A stretch of 38,837 nucleotides of DNA, from the NCBI GenBank assembly GCA_030692355.1, contig JAUYCF010000103.1, positions 1 through 38,837 on the forward strand, in the 5' to 3' direction. Below are positions 22,826 through 32,911 of the stretch, piece after piece. The stretch's first letter is position 1. Each line of letters opens with the position of its first letter. The translations under genes and the position numbers were made by a program. This DNA comes from Thiobacillus sp. GTDB taxonomy: Bacteria; Pseudomonadota; Gammaproteobacteria; Burkholderiales; Thiobacillaceae. Under the pieces are notes generated by a model. It was not told the origin of the DNA. It searched no databases and saw nothing but the letters and a program-made list of their open reading frames with translations.

Positions 22826-24531
22826 CAGGGTTTCTTCTCTTCGGATTCCAGCGGCTGGCGCGCCAGCTCGCGGATTTTAGCCCGGCGCGCCTCGATTTCC
22901 TCGATCTCGCGCTGCGTGCCGGGCGGCAGGTGGTCGGTGTTTTTCGGCACAACCCCGGCTTTTTTCGCCTGCGCGCGCGCCAGCGCGGCGGCGATCAGCG
23001 CCTTCTTGGCGTCGGCGTCGCTGGGCGCGGCGGCGAGTTCGGGCGCAGCTGCGGCGGCGAGTCCGGCGGGCTTTGCCTGATCCAGCGCAGCTTGCGCCCG
23101 CGCGGCCTGCGCCTTGGCGGCGAGCTTCTCGGCCTTTTCCTTCTTCTCGCGCACCAGCCTGAATTCGCGGAATTCGTGGCGTTCGCGCGCCAGGTCGGCG
23201 GCGCGCTTTTCCTTCTCGCGCGCCCAGATCTCGCTCTTGGCATAGCGGTAGAAATCGACCAGCGGAATATGGCTGGGGCAGACATAGCTGCAGCAGCCGC
23301 ATTCGATGCAGTCGAACAGGTGGTATTCCTGCGCGCGCCCAAAGTCGCCCGTTTTGGCGAAGCGAAACAGCTCCTGCGGCTGCAGCGCTGCCGGGCAGAC
23401 GTCGGCGCAGCGGGTGCAGCGGATGCACGGCAGCGCTTTGGGCAGCGGCGGGAACAGCGCGTTCGACTTCACCAGGATGCAGTTGGTGGCCTTGACCACC
23501 GGCACCTCCAGGTCGGGCATCGGCATGCCCATCATCGGCCCGCCCATCAGCGCGCCGGTGCTGCCGTCGCGCTCGCCCGCCAGCGTGATCAGCGTGTGCA
23601 TCGGGGTGCCGATCAGCACCTCGAAATTCTGCGGGCGCAGCACGTGGCCGGTGACGGTGACCAGACGCGAGATCAGCGGCTCGCCGTGGTGCACCGCGCG
23701 CGCCAGCGCGTAGGCGGTGCCGACGTTGAACACCTGGATGCCGATGTCGGTGGACAGCTTGCCGGAGGGGACTTGCCTGCCGGTCAGGGTCTCGATCAGC
23801 TGCTTGGCGCCGCCGGCGGGATAGGTCGCCGGCACCGCCACCACGTCGACCGCGAAGTCGAGACTTTGCGCGGCGGCCTGCATCGCGGCGATGGCCTCGG
23901 GTTTGTTGTCCTCGATGCCGACAAGGATTTCCGTGCTGCCCAGCAGGTGGCGCATCACCGCCACCCCCTGCAGGATGTCGCCGGCACGGCTGCGCATCAG
24001 CATGTCGTCGCAGGTGATCCACGGCTCGCATTCGCCGCCGTTGATGATCAGCGTGGGGCAGGAATGCGCGGCGCCGGGGTCGAGCTTGACCGCGCTGGGG
24101 AACACCGCGCCGCCGAGGCCGGCAATGCCCATGTCGCGCAGTTTCATGCGCAGATCGGCAGCCGCCATCGCCTGGTAATCGAGTGGCGCGTGGGCGATCC
24201 ATTCGTCGCGGCCGTCGGTCGAGAGGGTGATGCACAGATCGGGCAGACCGGAGATATGCGGCACGGCGGCCGGGCCAATTGCCGTGACGATGCCGGAACT
24301 CGACGCATGAACGGCGGCGGAAATATAGCCGTCCGCCGCACCGATCATCTGGCCTTTCAGCACCCGCTCGCCCACCTCGACCACCGGCTTGGCCGGGTTG
24401 CCGATGTGCTGGCGCAGCGGGATGACCAGTTTCCCCGGCAGCGGCGCGGCATGGAGCGGACGCACATTCGATTCCGCCTTGTGTTCGGGCGGATGCACGC
24501 CGCCCTTGAATTTGAACAGTTTGCGGCTCAT
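22825..24531 (-). CDS. rsxC: Rnf/Rsx complex subunit C (NADH-linked)
   Basis: A 568-residue peripheral membrane protein. It begins [18 protein letters not shown] and has the NADH/FMN-binding region ([32 protein letters not shown]) and two 4Fe-4S motifs, [12 protein letters not shown] and [16 protein letters not shown]. The last 130 or so residues are a charged alanine/lysine-rich extension ([20 protein letters not shown]...) that is variable in this family. RsxC is the NADH-side subunit. The ATG at 24531 overlaps the rsxB stop (ATGA) and gives the family N-terminus. Confidence 0.95.
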   Translation of the reverse strand: MSRKLFKFKGGVHPPEHKAESNVRPLHAAPLPGKLVIPLRQHIGNPAKPVVEVGERVLKGQMIGAADGYISAAVHASSSGIVTAIGPAAVPHISGLPDLCITLSTDGRDEWIAHAPLDYQAMAAADLRMKLRDMGIAGLGGAVFPSAVKLDPGAAHSCPTLIINGGECEPWITCDDMLMRSRAGDILQGVAVMRHLLGSTEILVGIEDNKPEAIAAMQAAAQSLDFAVDVVAVPATYPAGGAKQLIETLTGRQVPSGKLSTDIGIQVFNVGTAYALARAVHHGEPLISRLVTVTGHVLRPQNFEVLIGTPMHTLITLAGERDGSTGALMGGPMMGMPMPDLEVPVVKATNCILVKSNALFPPLPKALPCIRCTRCADVCPAALQPQELFRFAKTGDFGRAQEYHLFDCIECGCCSYVCPSHIPLVDFYRYAKSEIWAREKEKRAADLARERHEFREFRLVREKKEKAEKLAAKAQAARAQAALDQAKPAGLAAAAAPELAAAPSDADAKKALIAAALARAQAKKAGVVPKNTDHLPPGTQREIEEIEARRAKIRELARQPLESEEKKP

Positions 24532-25079
24532 GCGACGCGCTTCAGCTCGATCACCGGATACTTCCACTTCCAGTGCGGCAGATCCTCGGCGATCGGCACC
24601 ATCGCAATGCAGTCGACCGGGCACGGCGCCACGCACAGTTCGCAGCCGGTGCATTCGGCGGCGATGATGGTGTGCATCTGCTTGGCCGCGCCGGAGATGG
24701 CGTCGACCGGGCAGGCCTGGATGCACAGGGTGCAGCCGATGCAGAGCTGTTCGTCGATGAAGGCCACCGATTTCGGCTTGGGCGCGCCGTGGGCTTCGTC
24801 GAGCGGCTTGGGTTCCACGCCCAGCAGCTCGGCGAGCTTCTTGATGCCTTCCTCGCCGCCCGGCGGACACTGGTTGATGTCGGCCTCGCCCTTGGCGATG
24901 GCCTCGGCATAGGGCCGGCAGCCGGGAAAGCCGCACTGCCCGCACTGCGTCTGCGGCAGGATGGCGTCGATCTTTTCCGCCAGCGGGTTGCCCTCCACCT
25001 TGAAGCGGACCGCCGACCAGCCGAGCACCAGGCCGACAGCCACGGCGAGAACGACCATCACCAGAATGGCGGTGATCAC
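24528..25079 (-). CDS. rsxB: Rnf/Rsx complex subunit B (iron-sulfur protein)
   Basis: A 183-residue protein with an N-terminal membrane helix (about 3-22), the Fe-S domain [21 protein letters not shown], and two ferredoxin-type motifs, [16 protein letters not shown] and [16 protein letters not shown]. It receives electrons from ferredoxin and passes them within the complex. The start codon is GTG, overlapping the rsxA stop as GTGA. Confidence 0.95.
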   Translation of the reverse strand: MITAILVMVVLAVAVGLVLGWSAVRFKVEGNPLAEKIDAILPQTQCGQCGFPGCRPYAEAIAKGEADINQCPPGGEEGIKKLAELLGVEPKPLDEAHGAPKPKSVAFIDEQLCIGCTLCIQACPVDAISGAAKQMHTIIAAECTGCELCVAPCPVDCIAMVPIAEDLPHWKWKYPVIELKRVA

Positions 25080-25651
25080 TTGACCAGCCCGGAGAAACCC
25101 ATGAAGGCGAGCGACATCAGGCCTGCGGTGATCATTGCGATGCTGGTGCCCTTGAACGGCGCGGGCACGTCGCAGGTGTCGAGGCGTTCGCGGATGCCGG
25201 CAAACAGGACCAGCGCCAGGGTGAAGCCGATCGCGCCGCCGGCGCCGAAAAACAGCGATTCGACGAAGCCGTGCTGCGCCTGCACGTTGAGCAGGGGAAT
25301 CCCCAGCACCGCGCAGTTGGTGGTGATGAGCGGCAGGTAGATGCCCAGCACCTGGTACAGCACCGGGCTGGTCTTGCGGATGAACATCTCGGTGAACTGC
25401 ACGATGCCGGCAATTACCACGATGAACGACAGCGTGCGCAGATAGAACAATTCGGTGCCGAGCAGGTACTCGTTGATGAGGTAGCTGGCGCCGGACGCCA
25501 GCGTCAGCACGAAGATCGTCGCCAGGCCCATGCTGATCGAGGTTTCAAGCCGGCGCGACACACCCATGAACGGGCACAGGCCGAGAATCTTGGCCAACAC
25601 GATGTTGTTCACGAACACCGTGGAAATGAGAATGAGGATGTAGGTTTCCAA
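25076..25651 (-). CDS. rsxA: Rnf/Rsx complex subunit A
   Basis: A 191-residue inner-membrane protein with six hydrophobic segments, beginning [37 protein letters not shown] and containing [21 protein letters not shown], the signature with an iron-sulfur-binding cysteine. The only start matching the family N-terminus is a TTG at 25651 with no good Shine-Dalgarno, so expression may be weak or start differently. It is the first gene of rsxABCDGE. Confidence 0.94.
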   Translation of the reverse strand: METYILILISTVFVNNIVLAKILGLCPFMGVSRRLETSISMGLATIFVLTLASGASYLINEYLLGTELFYLRTLSFIVVIAGIVQFTEMFIRKTSPVLYQVLGIYLPLITTNCAVLGIPLLNVQAQHGFVESLFFGAGGAIGFTLALVLFAGIRERLDTCDVPAPFKGTSIAMITAGLMSLAFMGFSGLVK

Positions 25652-25747
25652 AATGGGCTGGTCCGGCGCAATGTCGCATTATCCGCCGCAGGAGGCGTGC
25701 GATTCAAGCTATTGCAGTCAGGGGTGCTCGTTCCCCGACTTGTCCGC

Positions 25748-26710
25748 TCAGGCGAGCGCCTTGCCGCTGGCCCAGAAGTCGTAGCCTTTGCTGAGGAATT
25801 CGTCCCACGGCAGGTAGTGCGAACCGTCGCACGAGAAGGTGAGGCCGACCATGCCGTTGAAGATGTTGAGCGAGCCGGCGCGCAGGTAAAACGTCTCGTC
25901 CATGAAGCGCAGCGCGCGCAGGCCGTCGAGCACCGGGCGGATCTTGTCCTTCGGCACCAGGGCATTGGCCGGATAGTCGACGTGCGGGTAGATCAGGCAG
26001 GTGTCGGGGTCGGTGAGCGCCTGGATGTCGAGCAGGCGGTAGCGATAGGGGTCGTCGACCAGCCACATGGTGGCGCGGCTGCTGGAAAAATGCAGCTTGC
26101 CGTGGAAGATGCCGTGATCGGTCATCAGCTCTTCCATCACTCCCAGCACGGTGTCGAGATTGAGGTCCATCTGGCTGTCGACGCGGGTCTGGTGGAACAC
26201 CGCGCCGCGGATTGCCGGGTCGCCCTTGATCTGCCGCCAGTAGGTGGGCTCGTCGTACAGCTTGGCGGTGATCGGCAGGTCGCGCAGGTCGAAGTCGGCG
26301 CCGACGAAGCCGAGCACCCGGCCGTCGTCGTCGCGCACGATCTGGATCGCGGTGAGCGACGGCCGCTTGGCGCGCAGGCTGATGTAGGCCTGGGTCAGCA
26401 GAAAGCCCTGATTCGGCACCGCTTCGCGCATGTAGGGGCGATCGGAACGGTCGCGCCCGTAATCCGTCTCGATCAGGCCATCGCGGCTGATGTTGTCGGA
26501 GAGCTGGATCGCGCGGGTGTCCAGCGCATACAGATACTTGCACGCGGGAATGGTCGACAGCGCATGCGTCAGCGCGGCATTGAGGCCGGCGCGGCTCGGC
26601 CAGGCCCGGCTGCAGGCCTGGGCGGCCAGCGCCAGCGGTTCGCGCAGCAGATTGGCGAGGGCGTCGCGCTGGCGCGCGACGCTTTCGGCAAGGGTGGTGG
26701 GGGTGGGCAT
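25748..26710 (-). CDS. Soluble PDC-sensor-domain protein without output domain
   Basis: A 320-residue protein with no signal peptide or membrane segment. A PDC/dCache-like sensor module lies at about 50-150 (YLYALDTRAIQLSDNISR; DRSDRPYMREAV; RPSLTAIQIVRDDDGRVLGFVGADFDLRDLP). The second half, with LDTVLGVMEELMTDHGIFHGKLHF and TCLIYPHVDYPANALVPKDKIRPVLDGL, resembles no signalling output I recognise. Start 26710 is chosen; an in-frame ATG at 26740 is 10 codons upstream. It follows the HAD gene on the same strand. PDC sensors usually face the periplasm in receptors, so a cytosolic stand-alone copy is odd. Confidence 0.7.
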   Translation of the reverse strand: MPTPTTLAESVARQRDALANLLREPLALAAQACSRAWPSRAGLNAALTHALSTIPACKYLYALDTRAIQLSDNISRDGLIETDYGRDRSDRPYMREAVPNQGFLLTQAYISLRAKRPSLTAIQIVRDDDGRVLGFVGADFDLRDLPITAKLYDEPTYWRQIKGDPAIRGAVFHQTRVDSQMDLNLDTVLGVMEELMTDHGIFHGKLHFSSSRATMWLVDDPYRYRLLDIQALTDPDTCLIYPHVDYPANALVPKDKIRPVLDGLRALRFMDETFYLRAGSLNIFNGMVGLTFSCDGSHYLPWDEFLSKGYDFWASGKALA

Positions 26711-26766
26711 GTTCGATCGATCCGCGGTGGAAGCCTGCATTATCTGCAATATAAATGACGCAAGGA

Positions 26767-27432
26767 TTAATGGCGCAAGGAAATCACCGGCCAGCCCTGC
26801 GCTTCGGCATGGGTGCGCAGCGTGGGGTCGGGATCGACCGCGACCGGGTGGCGGACCTTTTCCAGCAGCGGCAGATCGTTGTGCGAATCGCTGTAGAACC
26901 AGCTGCTGTCGAGGCGGTCGAGCCGGGTGCCGTGGGCCTCGAGGAAGCGTTCGAGGCGGACGACCTTGCCTTCGCGGAAACAGGGCGTTCCGGCGACCTC
27001 GCCGGTGAAGCGGCCGTCGATTTCCTCGGGATCGGTGGCGATCAGGTGGGGGATACCGAATTCCTTCGCGATCGGCCCGGTGACGAAGCTGTTGGTGGCG
27101 GTGATGACGGCGACCAGGTCGGCCTCGTTCAAGTGCCGGTTCACCAGATCGCGCGCGGCCTGCGGGATCATCGGCTTGACGCGCGTTTCCACGTATTCGG
27201 CGCGCCAGGCGTCGAGCTGTTCGCGCGCGTGGGTGGCGAGCGGGCGCAGCGCAAACGCGAGGAAGGCGTAGATGTCGAGCCGGCCGGCCTTGTAGTCCTC
27301 GTAGAACGCCTTGTTTTTGGCTTCGTAATGGGGGCCGTCGACCGCGCCCTTGGCAATGAGGAATTGTCCCCATTCGTAGTCGGAATCGCCGGCGAGCAGG
27401 GTGTTGTCGAGATCGAAGAGGACGAGGTTCAT
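26767..27432 (-). CDS. HAD-IB family phosphatase (SerB-like)
   Basis: A 221-residue hydrolase. Motif I is FDLDNTLL with nucleophile Asp7 and acid Asp9; motif II is ITATNS; motif IV is YSDSHNDLPLL. The cap region and fold match HAD subfamily IB, which includes phosphoserine phosphatase and histidinol- or lipid-phosphate phosphatases; the substrate cannot be assigned. The ATG lies only 9 bases from a heptad-repeat array, so no normal ribosome-binding site or leader is visible. The PDC-sensor gene follows in probable operon. Confidence 0.85.
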   Translation of the reverse strand: MNLVLFDLDNTLLAGDSDYEWGQFLIAKGAVDGPHYEAKNKAFYEDYKAGRLDIYAFLAFALRPLATHAREQLDAWRAEYVETRVKPMIPQAARDLVNRHLNEADLVAVITATNSFVTGPIAKEFGIPHLIATDPEEIDGRFTGEVAGTPCFREGKVVRLERFLEAHGTRLDRLDSSWFYSDSHNDLPLLEKVRHPVAVDPDPTLRTHAEAQGWPVISLRH

Positions 27433-27441
27433 TGTTGCGGG

Positions 27442-27500
27442 CTAGGGGCTAGGGGCTAGGGGCTAGGGGCTAGGGGTTAGGGGTTAGGGGTTAGGGGTTA
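27442..27500. repeat. Heptad tandem array, five CTAGGGG and three TTAGGGG units
   Basis: Perfect 7-bp periodicity from 27442 to 27497, ending with a partial TTA. The unit changes from CTAGGGG to TTAGGGG after five copies. It directly precedes the HAD phosphatase start codon (minus strand), G-rich strand on plus. Confidence 0.95.
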
Positions 27501-27503
27501 AAT

Positions 27504-27593
27504 CCGTCATCGCGAGGAGCGAAGCGACGTGGCGATCCAGAAGCGCCCACTGAATCAAAGCGCTGGATTGCCGCGCTGCGCTCGCAATGACGG
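27504..27593. repeat. Long imperfect inverted repeat of the CGTCATTGCGAG family
   Basis: The left arm 27504-27540 (starts CCGTCATCGCGAGGAGC, ends GGCGATCCAG) pairs with right arm 27563-27593 (CTGGATTGCCGC...CAATGACGG), with a 6-base length difference. The same family occurs at 1875-1921 and 12623-12653. It abuts the heptad array. Confidence 0.85.
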
Positions 27594-27628
27594 CCATGTT
27601 GAATACTTGTTTTCTAAGGAGTTAAGGG

Positions 27629-28312
27629 TCAGCCGCGCGGGGCCTGTCCGCGGTCGAGCCAGAATTCGCGCAGTTCGTAGGCGCCCCAGAGGGCGAGGGC
27701 GAGGTGGTCTTCGCGGCGGACGGCCAGTTCCTCGGCGCTGAGTTCGTCGAGCGGCGCGGCCAGCACGTAAAACGGGTCGAGCACCTCGTCGACGAAGGCT
27801 TCGTCCTTGCTGCCGGCGGGCAGCGTCCAGTCGTCCTCCCAGTGTTCCACCGCCAGCAGGAAGCCGGCGGCCCACAGCTGGGCGTAGGGCGGAATGCCGG
27901 CATCCTTCAGGCGCTTGGCCTCGGCCGGCGGCAGTTCGGCCAGCAGGCCGTCCCAGTCCATGACCAGCGGCGACAGTGCCTTGGGGTCGGCCAGGTTCTC
28001 GATCGGCGCGGCGAGCGCGCGGGCGATCTCGTTGCGGCGGCGATTGAACAGCGCCAGAAAGCGCGTTTGGTCGGCCGCGTCCTCAAACACCGCGGAGAGG
28101 CCGTCGGCGCGCTCGAACAGCACCGGGAAATATTCCTCGGGCGGGATGGCGCGCGGGCTGCACGCCAGCGCGGTGATGAAGCCGTCGAGGCCTTCCAGCG
28201 AAACCGGCACGTCGGTGCGCTCATCGATGAGGTCGACCAGGTCGGCCAGCGCGTCGATCTCGTCGTCGCCGAGGGGGGCGTTGGGGGATTTTGAAACAGG
28301 GGTGGCGGACAT
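27629..28312 (-). CDS. YecA/UPF0149 family protein
   Basis: A 227-residue protein with the UPF0149 pattern: DEIDALADLVDLIDE, then SLEGLDGFITALACSPRAIPPEEYFPVLF, and WAAGFLLAVEHWEDDW. Members contain one all-helical domain of unknown function, sometimes followed by a C-terminal SEC-C zinc motif; none is present here. I chose ATG 28312; a GTG at 28357 would extend it by 15 residues into the promoter of the divergent gene. Only 47 bp separate it from the divergent membrane-protein gene. Confidence 0.85.
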   Translation of the reverse strand: MSATPVSKSPNAPLGDDEIDALADLVDLIDERTDVPVSLEGLDGFITALACSPRAIPPEEYFPVLFERADGLSAVFEDAADQTRFLALFNRRRNEIARALAAPIENLADPKALSPLVMDWDGLLAELPPAEAKRLKDAGIPPYAQLWAAGFLLAVEHWEDDWTLPAGSKDEAFVDEVLDPFYVLAAPLDELSAEELAVRREDHLALALWGAYELREFWLDRGQAPRG

Positions 28313-28359
28313 GGCTGGGACTCGAAGAAAGGGGGCGGCGCATCGCGTAAAATCCACCC

Positions 28360-29043
28360 ATGAATTTTACCGCGCCGGGCCTGTCCGAATCACTGTTGCC
28401 CGCATCCTTTTATCTGGTCGGCTGGCTGGGGCTGGCGTGGCTGGCGTGGCTCTGGCTGATGTCGGGCGACTGGCGCCGCCTTGCCGAGCCGTCGCGGCTG
28501 AACCTGTTTCTTGCCGCCACGGTGGCGGTGCTGGCGCTGTGGCAGATCCGCACCGGCATCAAGCCGGGGCTGAGCTTCCACTTTTACGGCGTGGCGGCGC
28601 TGACGCTGATGTTCGGCTTCTGGCGCGCCACCTTTGCCGGCGCCCTGATCCTGCTGGCGAACGCGGCCTTCGGGCGCGGCAGCTGGAACGCGCTGGGCTT
28701 CGATGTGCTGCTGGTGGCGGCGCTGCCCGCGGCGGTGAGCTGGGGTCTTTTCCGCCTGCTGGAACGGCGGTTGCCGAACCATTTCTTTATTTACGTGCTG
28801 GGCAACGGCTTCTTCGGCGCGGCGCTTTCGGTGGCGGCAATCGGCCTCGCCACCACCGCGCTGATGGCCCTGGCCGGCGCCTATTCGCTCGAATATCTGC
28901 TTTCCTACTACACGCCTTACGCCACCTTGCTGATCGGTTGGGCCGAAGCGTTCACCACCGGCATGGCGATCACCATGATGGCGGTGTACCGCCCGGCCTG
29001 GCTGGAAACCTTCGATGACGCACGGTATATCCGGAACAAGTAA
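28360..29043 (+). CDS. CbiM-like energy-coupling-factor permease family membrane protein
   Basis: A 227-residue inner-membrane protein with about six hydrophobic segments. FHFYGVAALTLMFGFWRATFAGALILLANAAFGRGSWNALG resembles the substrate-side part of CbiM/energy-coupling-factor permeases, here without N-terminal metal-binding histidines. Cobalt, nickel or vitamin-type substrates are possible, but no ATPase or EcfT component is adjacent, so function is uncertain. It is divergent from the YecA gene and precedes hrpA by 35 bases. Confidence 0.65.
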   Translation: MNFTAPGLSESLLPASFYLVGWLGLAWLAWLWLMSGDWRRLAEPSRLNLFLAATVAVLALWQIRTGIKPGLSFHFYGVAALTLMFGFWRATFAGALILLANAAFGRGSWNALGFDVLLVAALPAAVSWGLFRLLERRLPNHFFIYVLGNGFFGAALSVAAIGLATTALMALAGAYSLEYLLSYYTPYATLLIGWAEAFTTGMAITMMAVYRPAWLETFDDARYIRNK

Positions 29044-29078
29044 ATTTTTTCATCCGCGGACAATCCGCCTTTTGATTT

Positions 29079-32000
29079 TTGAGCCTCGCCTTGCACATCA
29101 CCTACCCCGACCTGCCGGTTTCCGCGCGCCGCGACGACATCCTTGCCGCGCTCAAGGCCAACCGCGTGCTGATCCTGTGCGGCGAGACCGGCTCGGGCAA
29201 GACCACGCAGATCCCCAAGATGTGCATGGAAGCACGGCTTGGGTCAGAGGCGGCGCGTCCCGGCAAACTCATCGGCTGCACCCAGCCGCGCCGCATTGCC
29301 GCGCGTTCGGTGGCGGCGCGTATCGCGCAGGAGCTCGGCGGCGAGCTGGGCGGCATCGTCGGCTACAAGGTGCGCTTCACCGATACCGTACGTCACGACA
29401 CCGCGATCAAGGTGATGACCGACGGCATCCTGCTGGCCGAAAGCCAGGGCGATCCGCTGCTCTCGCGCTACGACACGATCATCATCGACGAGGCGCACGA
29501 GCGCAGCCTCAACATCGATTTTCTGCTCGGCTATCTGAAGACGCTGGTGGAAAAGCGCGACGACCTGCGTGTCGTCATCACCTCGGCCACCATCGACGCC
29601 GTGCGCTTCTCGAAGCACTTCAACGACGCGCCGGTGATCGAGGTGTCGGGGCGCACCTATCCGGTGGAAATCCGCTGGCGCCCGATCGAACGCGAAGAAC
29701 CGGCCGCGCCGGCCAAGGGCGAACGCGAAAAGAAAGATAAGGATGCGCCCGACCAGATCGCGGCCATCCTCGACGCCACCGACGAATTGGCGCGGCTGGG
29801 TTCCGGCGACATCCTGGTGTTCCTGCCCGGCGAGCGCGAGATCCGCGACACCGCCGAGGCGCTGAGAAAACACCATCCGCCCGGCACCGAAATCCTGCCG
29901 CTGTTTTCCCGCCTGTCGGTGGCCGAGCAGGACGCGATCTTCAAGCCGACCAACGCGCTGCGCCGCATCGTGTTGGCGACCAACGTGGCGGAAACCTCGC
30001 TCACCGTGCCGGGCATCCGCTACGTGATCGACCCCGGCAGCGCGCGGGTGAAGCGCTATTCGGCGAGGAACAAGGTCGAGCAGCTCCTGATCGAGAAGAT
30101 CTCGCAGGCCTCGGCCAACCAGCGCGCCGGGCGCTGCGGCCGGGTCGCCGACGGCGTCTGCATCCGCCTCTACGATGAGGCGGATTTCGCCAGCCGCCCG
30201 CGCTTCACCGACCCCGAACTGCTGCGCTCGTCGCTGGCCGGCGTCATCCTGCGCATGAAGTCGCTCGGGCTGGGCGACGTGGTCGGCTTTCCCTTCATCG
30301 ACCCGCCGAGCTCGCGCCTCGTCACCGACGGCTACCAGCTGCTGGCCGAGCTGCATGCACTCGACGAAGCCGGCCAGCTCACCGCCATCGGCAAGAAGCT
30401 GGGCAAGCTGCCGCTCGACCCGCGCATCGCCCGTATGCTGCTGGCGGCGGAGCAGCAGCGCTGCGTGCGCGAGGTGCTGATCATCGCCAGTGCCCTGTCG
30501 GTGCAGGACCCGCGCGACCGCCCGATGGAGCGCGCGCAGGCAGCCGACGAAAAGCACAAGCTGTTCGCCGACGAGCGTTCCGACTTCATGGGCTGGCTGA
30601 AACTGTGGCGCTGGTACGAGGAGCAGGTGCAGCACAAGAAGACCAACCGCCAGCTGCAGACGCTCCTGCAGGATCATTTCCTGTCGCCGCGACGGATGCG
30701 CGAATGGCGCGACATCCACGGCCAGTTGCACGCGCAGATGGCTGAACTTGGCCTGCGCGAAAACGAGAAGGACGCCGGCTACGACACCATCCATCAGGCT
30801 CTACTCACGGGCCTGTTGGGCAACATCGGCTTCAAGTCGGACGACGCAAAAAGTCGGCCCAGGCCGGGTGAGGGCAACTACCAGGGCGCGCGCGGCATCA
30901 AGCTGTCGATCCACCCCGGCTCGGCGCTGGCGAAGAAGGCACCGAAGTGGATCATGGCCGCCGAGCTCACCGACACCGGGCGGCTGCTCGCGCGCACCGT
31001 CGCCGAGGTGCGGCCGGAATGGATCGAGGCGGCGGGGCAACATTTATTGACGCGCATGTTCATCGAGCCGCACTGGGAGAAGGACGGCGCGCGCGTGGTG
31101 GCGTTCGAGCGCGTGAGCCTGTACGGCATCACCCTGGTGTCGCGGCGCAGGATCCACTACGGCCCGATCGACCCGGTGCTGTCGCGCGAGCTGTTCATTC
31201 GCGGCGCGCTGGTGGCCGGCGAATACGACACGAAGGCGCCGTGGCTCGTTCACAACCGCGCACTGATCCAGGAAATCGAGGACCTCGAACACAAGGCGAG
31301 GAAATCCGGCGTGTGGCTGGACGAGGAACGCATCTTCCGCGTGTTCGACGCGCGCATCCCGGCCGATCTCCACAACGGCGCGGCGTTCGAGAAATGGCGT
31401 GCGGAGGCCGAAACCGCTGACCCGAAGATCCTGTTCCTCAAGCGCGAGGACATTCTCGGCGAGGCGCTCGGCGCCGACCACGCGCTGTTCCCCGAAACGA
31501 TGCAGGTCGACGGCGTGGCGTGCAAGCTCAAGTACCGCTTCGAGCCCGGCCACGTGCTCGACGGCGTGACGCTGCACCTGCCGCTGTACCTGCTCAACCG
31601 CATCGAGCCGGCGCAAGTCGACTGGCTGGTGCCCGGCCTCATCCGCGAAAAGCTCACGCTGCTGCTGAAGTCCCTGCCGAAGGACAAGCGTCGCCCGCTG
31701 ATTCCGCTGCCCGACACGGTGACGGACTTCCTCTCGGTGGCGAAGCCGGGCGAGCAGACGCTGACCGTCGCGCTGGCGGCCTTCATCCACAAGAAGCGCG
31801 GCATCGACATCCATCCCGACGAGTGGAAAGGCGAGCTGCCGGCCCACCTGCTCATGAACGTGAGCGTGATCGACGACAGCGGGCAGGAACTCGCCGGCGG
31901 CCGCGATCTTGCCGCGCTGCGCCAGCAGCTCGGGGGCGCCGCGCGCATCACCTACGGCGGCGGCGCGGAGGACAGCGAGTTCGAGCGCACCGGCCTTGTC

Positions 32001-32849
32001 GAATGGAATTTCGGCGACCTGCCGGAGCAGGTGAAATTCAAGCGCGGCGGGCGTGTGCTGATCGGATATCCGGCGCTGGTCGACAACGGCGAAGCCGTCG
32101 ACCTGCGCCTGCTCGATGCGGCCGACGTGGCTGAGATGGAGACCCGCCGCGGCGTGGTGCGGCTGTTGCGGATCGCGCTCGTCGCCCAGTTCAAGCAGCT
32201 CGACAAGGATCTCGCCCGCGAAACCGCGCTGGCGCTGAAATACCGCGGCTTCGGCAGCCCCGAGCAGCTGCGCGCCGCGCTCATCGATGCCATCGCCACG
32301 CGCGCGCTGCTGGGCGACGACGACACCCCGCGCGACGCGAAGGTCTTTGCCAAGCAGAAGGAACGCGCCAAGCCAAAAATCTCAGTGGTGAAGCAGGCGC
32401 TGCTGCGCGACGTCGCGGAAATCCTCGACCTGCACGCGCAGGTGGCGGCGCGCCTTGCCGCCAAGCCGCAGTTCACTGCCGCGATGCGCGACGAAACCAC
32501 GCATCTGGCCGCGCTGCTGCCGGCCGACTTCGTCACTGCCACGCCGTGGACGCACCTGAAAGACCTGCCGCGCTATTTAAGGGGCATCCTCAAGCGGCTG
32601 GAGAAGCTGCCCGCCGCCGAGCAGCGCGATGCGCGCGGCATGGCCGGCGTGCTGACGCTGCAGAACAAGTATCTGGCGCGGCGCGCTCAGGTGAAGGGCG
32701 AGGCGCCCCCCGCGCTGGAGGACTTCCGCTGGCAACTGGAGGAACTGCGCATTTCCCTGTTCGCCCAGGAACTGAAAACGCCGTACCCGGTGTCGGCGAA
32801 AAGGCTCGACAAATTGTGGAATGAGCTTGCCAGACAGCCTTTGTATTAA
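29079..32849 (+). CDS. hrpA: ATP-dependent RNA helicase HrpA
   Basis: A 1256-residue DEAH-box helicase, normal length for HrpA. Walker A GETGSGKT at 35-42, DEAH at 137-140, SATID after it, then the helicase C domain with NVAETSLTVPGIRYVID and QRAGRCGRVADGVCIRLY. HA2/OB-fold regions follow, and a long C-terminal DUF3418 region specific to HrpA (from about 620). HrpA unwinds RNA, processes mRNA and helps rescue stalled ribosomes. There is no ATG before residue 48, so a TTG at 29079 (or 29091) must start the protein. No clear Shine-Dalgarno. Confidence 0.94.
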   Translation: MSLALHITYPDLPVSARRDDILAALKANRVLILCGETGSGKTTQIPKMCMEARLGSEAARPGKLIGCTQPRRIAARSVAARIAQELGGELGGIVGYKVRFTDTVRHDTAIKVMTDGILLAESQGDPLLSRYDTIIIDEAHERSLNIDFLLGYLKTLVEKRDDLRVVITSATIDAVRFSKHFNDAPVIEVSGRTYPVEIRWRPIEREEPAAPAKGEREKKDKDAPDQIAAILDATDELARLGSGDILVFLPGEREIRDTAEALRKHHPPGTEILPLFSRLSVAEQDAIFKPTNALRRIVLATNVAETSLTVPGIRYVIDPGSARVKRYSARNKVEQLLIEKISQASANQRAGRCGRVADGVCIRLYDEADFASRPRFTDPELLRSSLAGVILRMKSLGLGDVVGFPFIDPPSSRLVTDGYQLLAELHALDEAGQLTAIGKKLGKLPLDPRIARMLLAAEQQRCVREVLIIASALSVQDPRDRPMERAQAADEKHKLFADERSDFMGWLKLWRWYEEQVQHKKTNRQLQTLLQDHFLSPRRMREWRDIHGQLHAQMAELGLRENEKDAGYDTIHQALLTGLLGNIGFKSDDAKSRPRPGEGNYQGARGIKLSIHPGSALAKKAPKWIMAAELTDTGRLLARTVAEVRPEWIEAAGQHLLTRMFIEPHWEKDGARVVAFERVSLYGITLVSRRRIHYGPIDPVLSRELFIRGALVAGEYDTKAPWLVHNRALIQEIEDLEHKARKSGVWLDEERIFRVFDARIPADLHNGAAFEKWRAEAETADPKILFLKREDILGEALGADHALFPETMQVDGVACKLKYRFEPGHVLDGVTLHLPLYLLNRIEPAQVDWLVPGLIREKLTLLLKSLPKDKRRPLIPLPDTVTDFLSVAKPGEQTLTVALAAFIHKKRGIDIHPDEWKGELPAHLLMNVSVIDDSGQELAGGRDLAALRQQLGGAARITYGGGAEDSEFERTGLVEWNFGDLPEQVKFKRGGRVLIGYPALVDNGEAVDLRLLDAADVAEMETRRGVVRLLRIALVAQFKQLDKDLARETALALKYRGFGSPEQLRAALIDAIATRALLGDDDTPRDAKVFAKQKERAKPKISVVKQALLRDVAEILDLHAQVAARLAAKPQFTAAMRDETTHLAALLPADFVTATPWTHLKDLPRYLRGILKRLEKLPAAEQRDARGMAGVLTLQNKYLARRAQVKGEAPPALEDFRWQLEELRISLFAQELKTPYPVSAKRLDKLWNELARQPLY

Positions 32850-32911
32850 GCAGCGTTCAGGTTATGAGCGAGTACGTGACGGCGCGTCCCGGGCCGCGCT
32901 GCCCTGCGTGG

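Noticed and set aside
28313-28357. GTG start extending the YecA-family protein
   Set aside because: It would cover almost the whole promoter of the divergent gene, and the ATG at 28312 is better placed.
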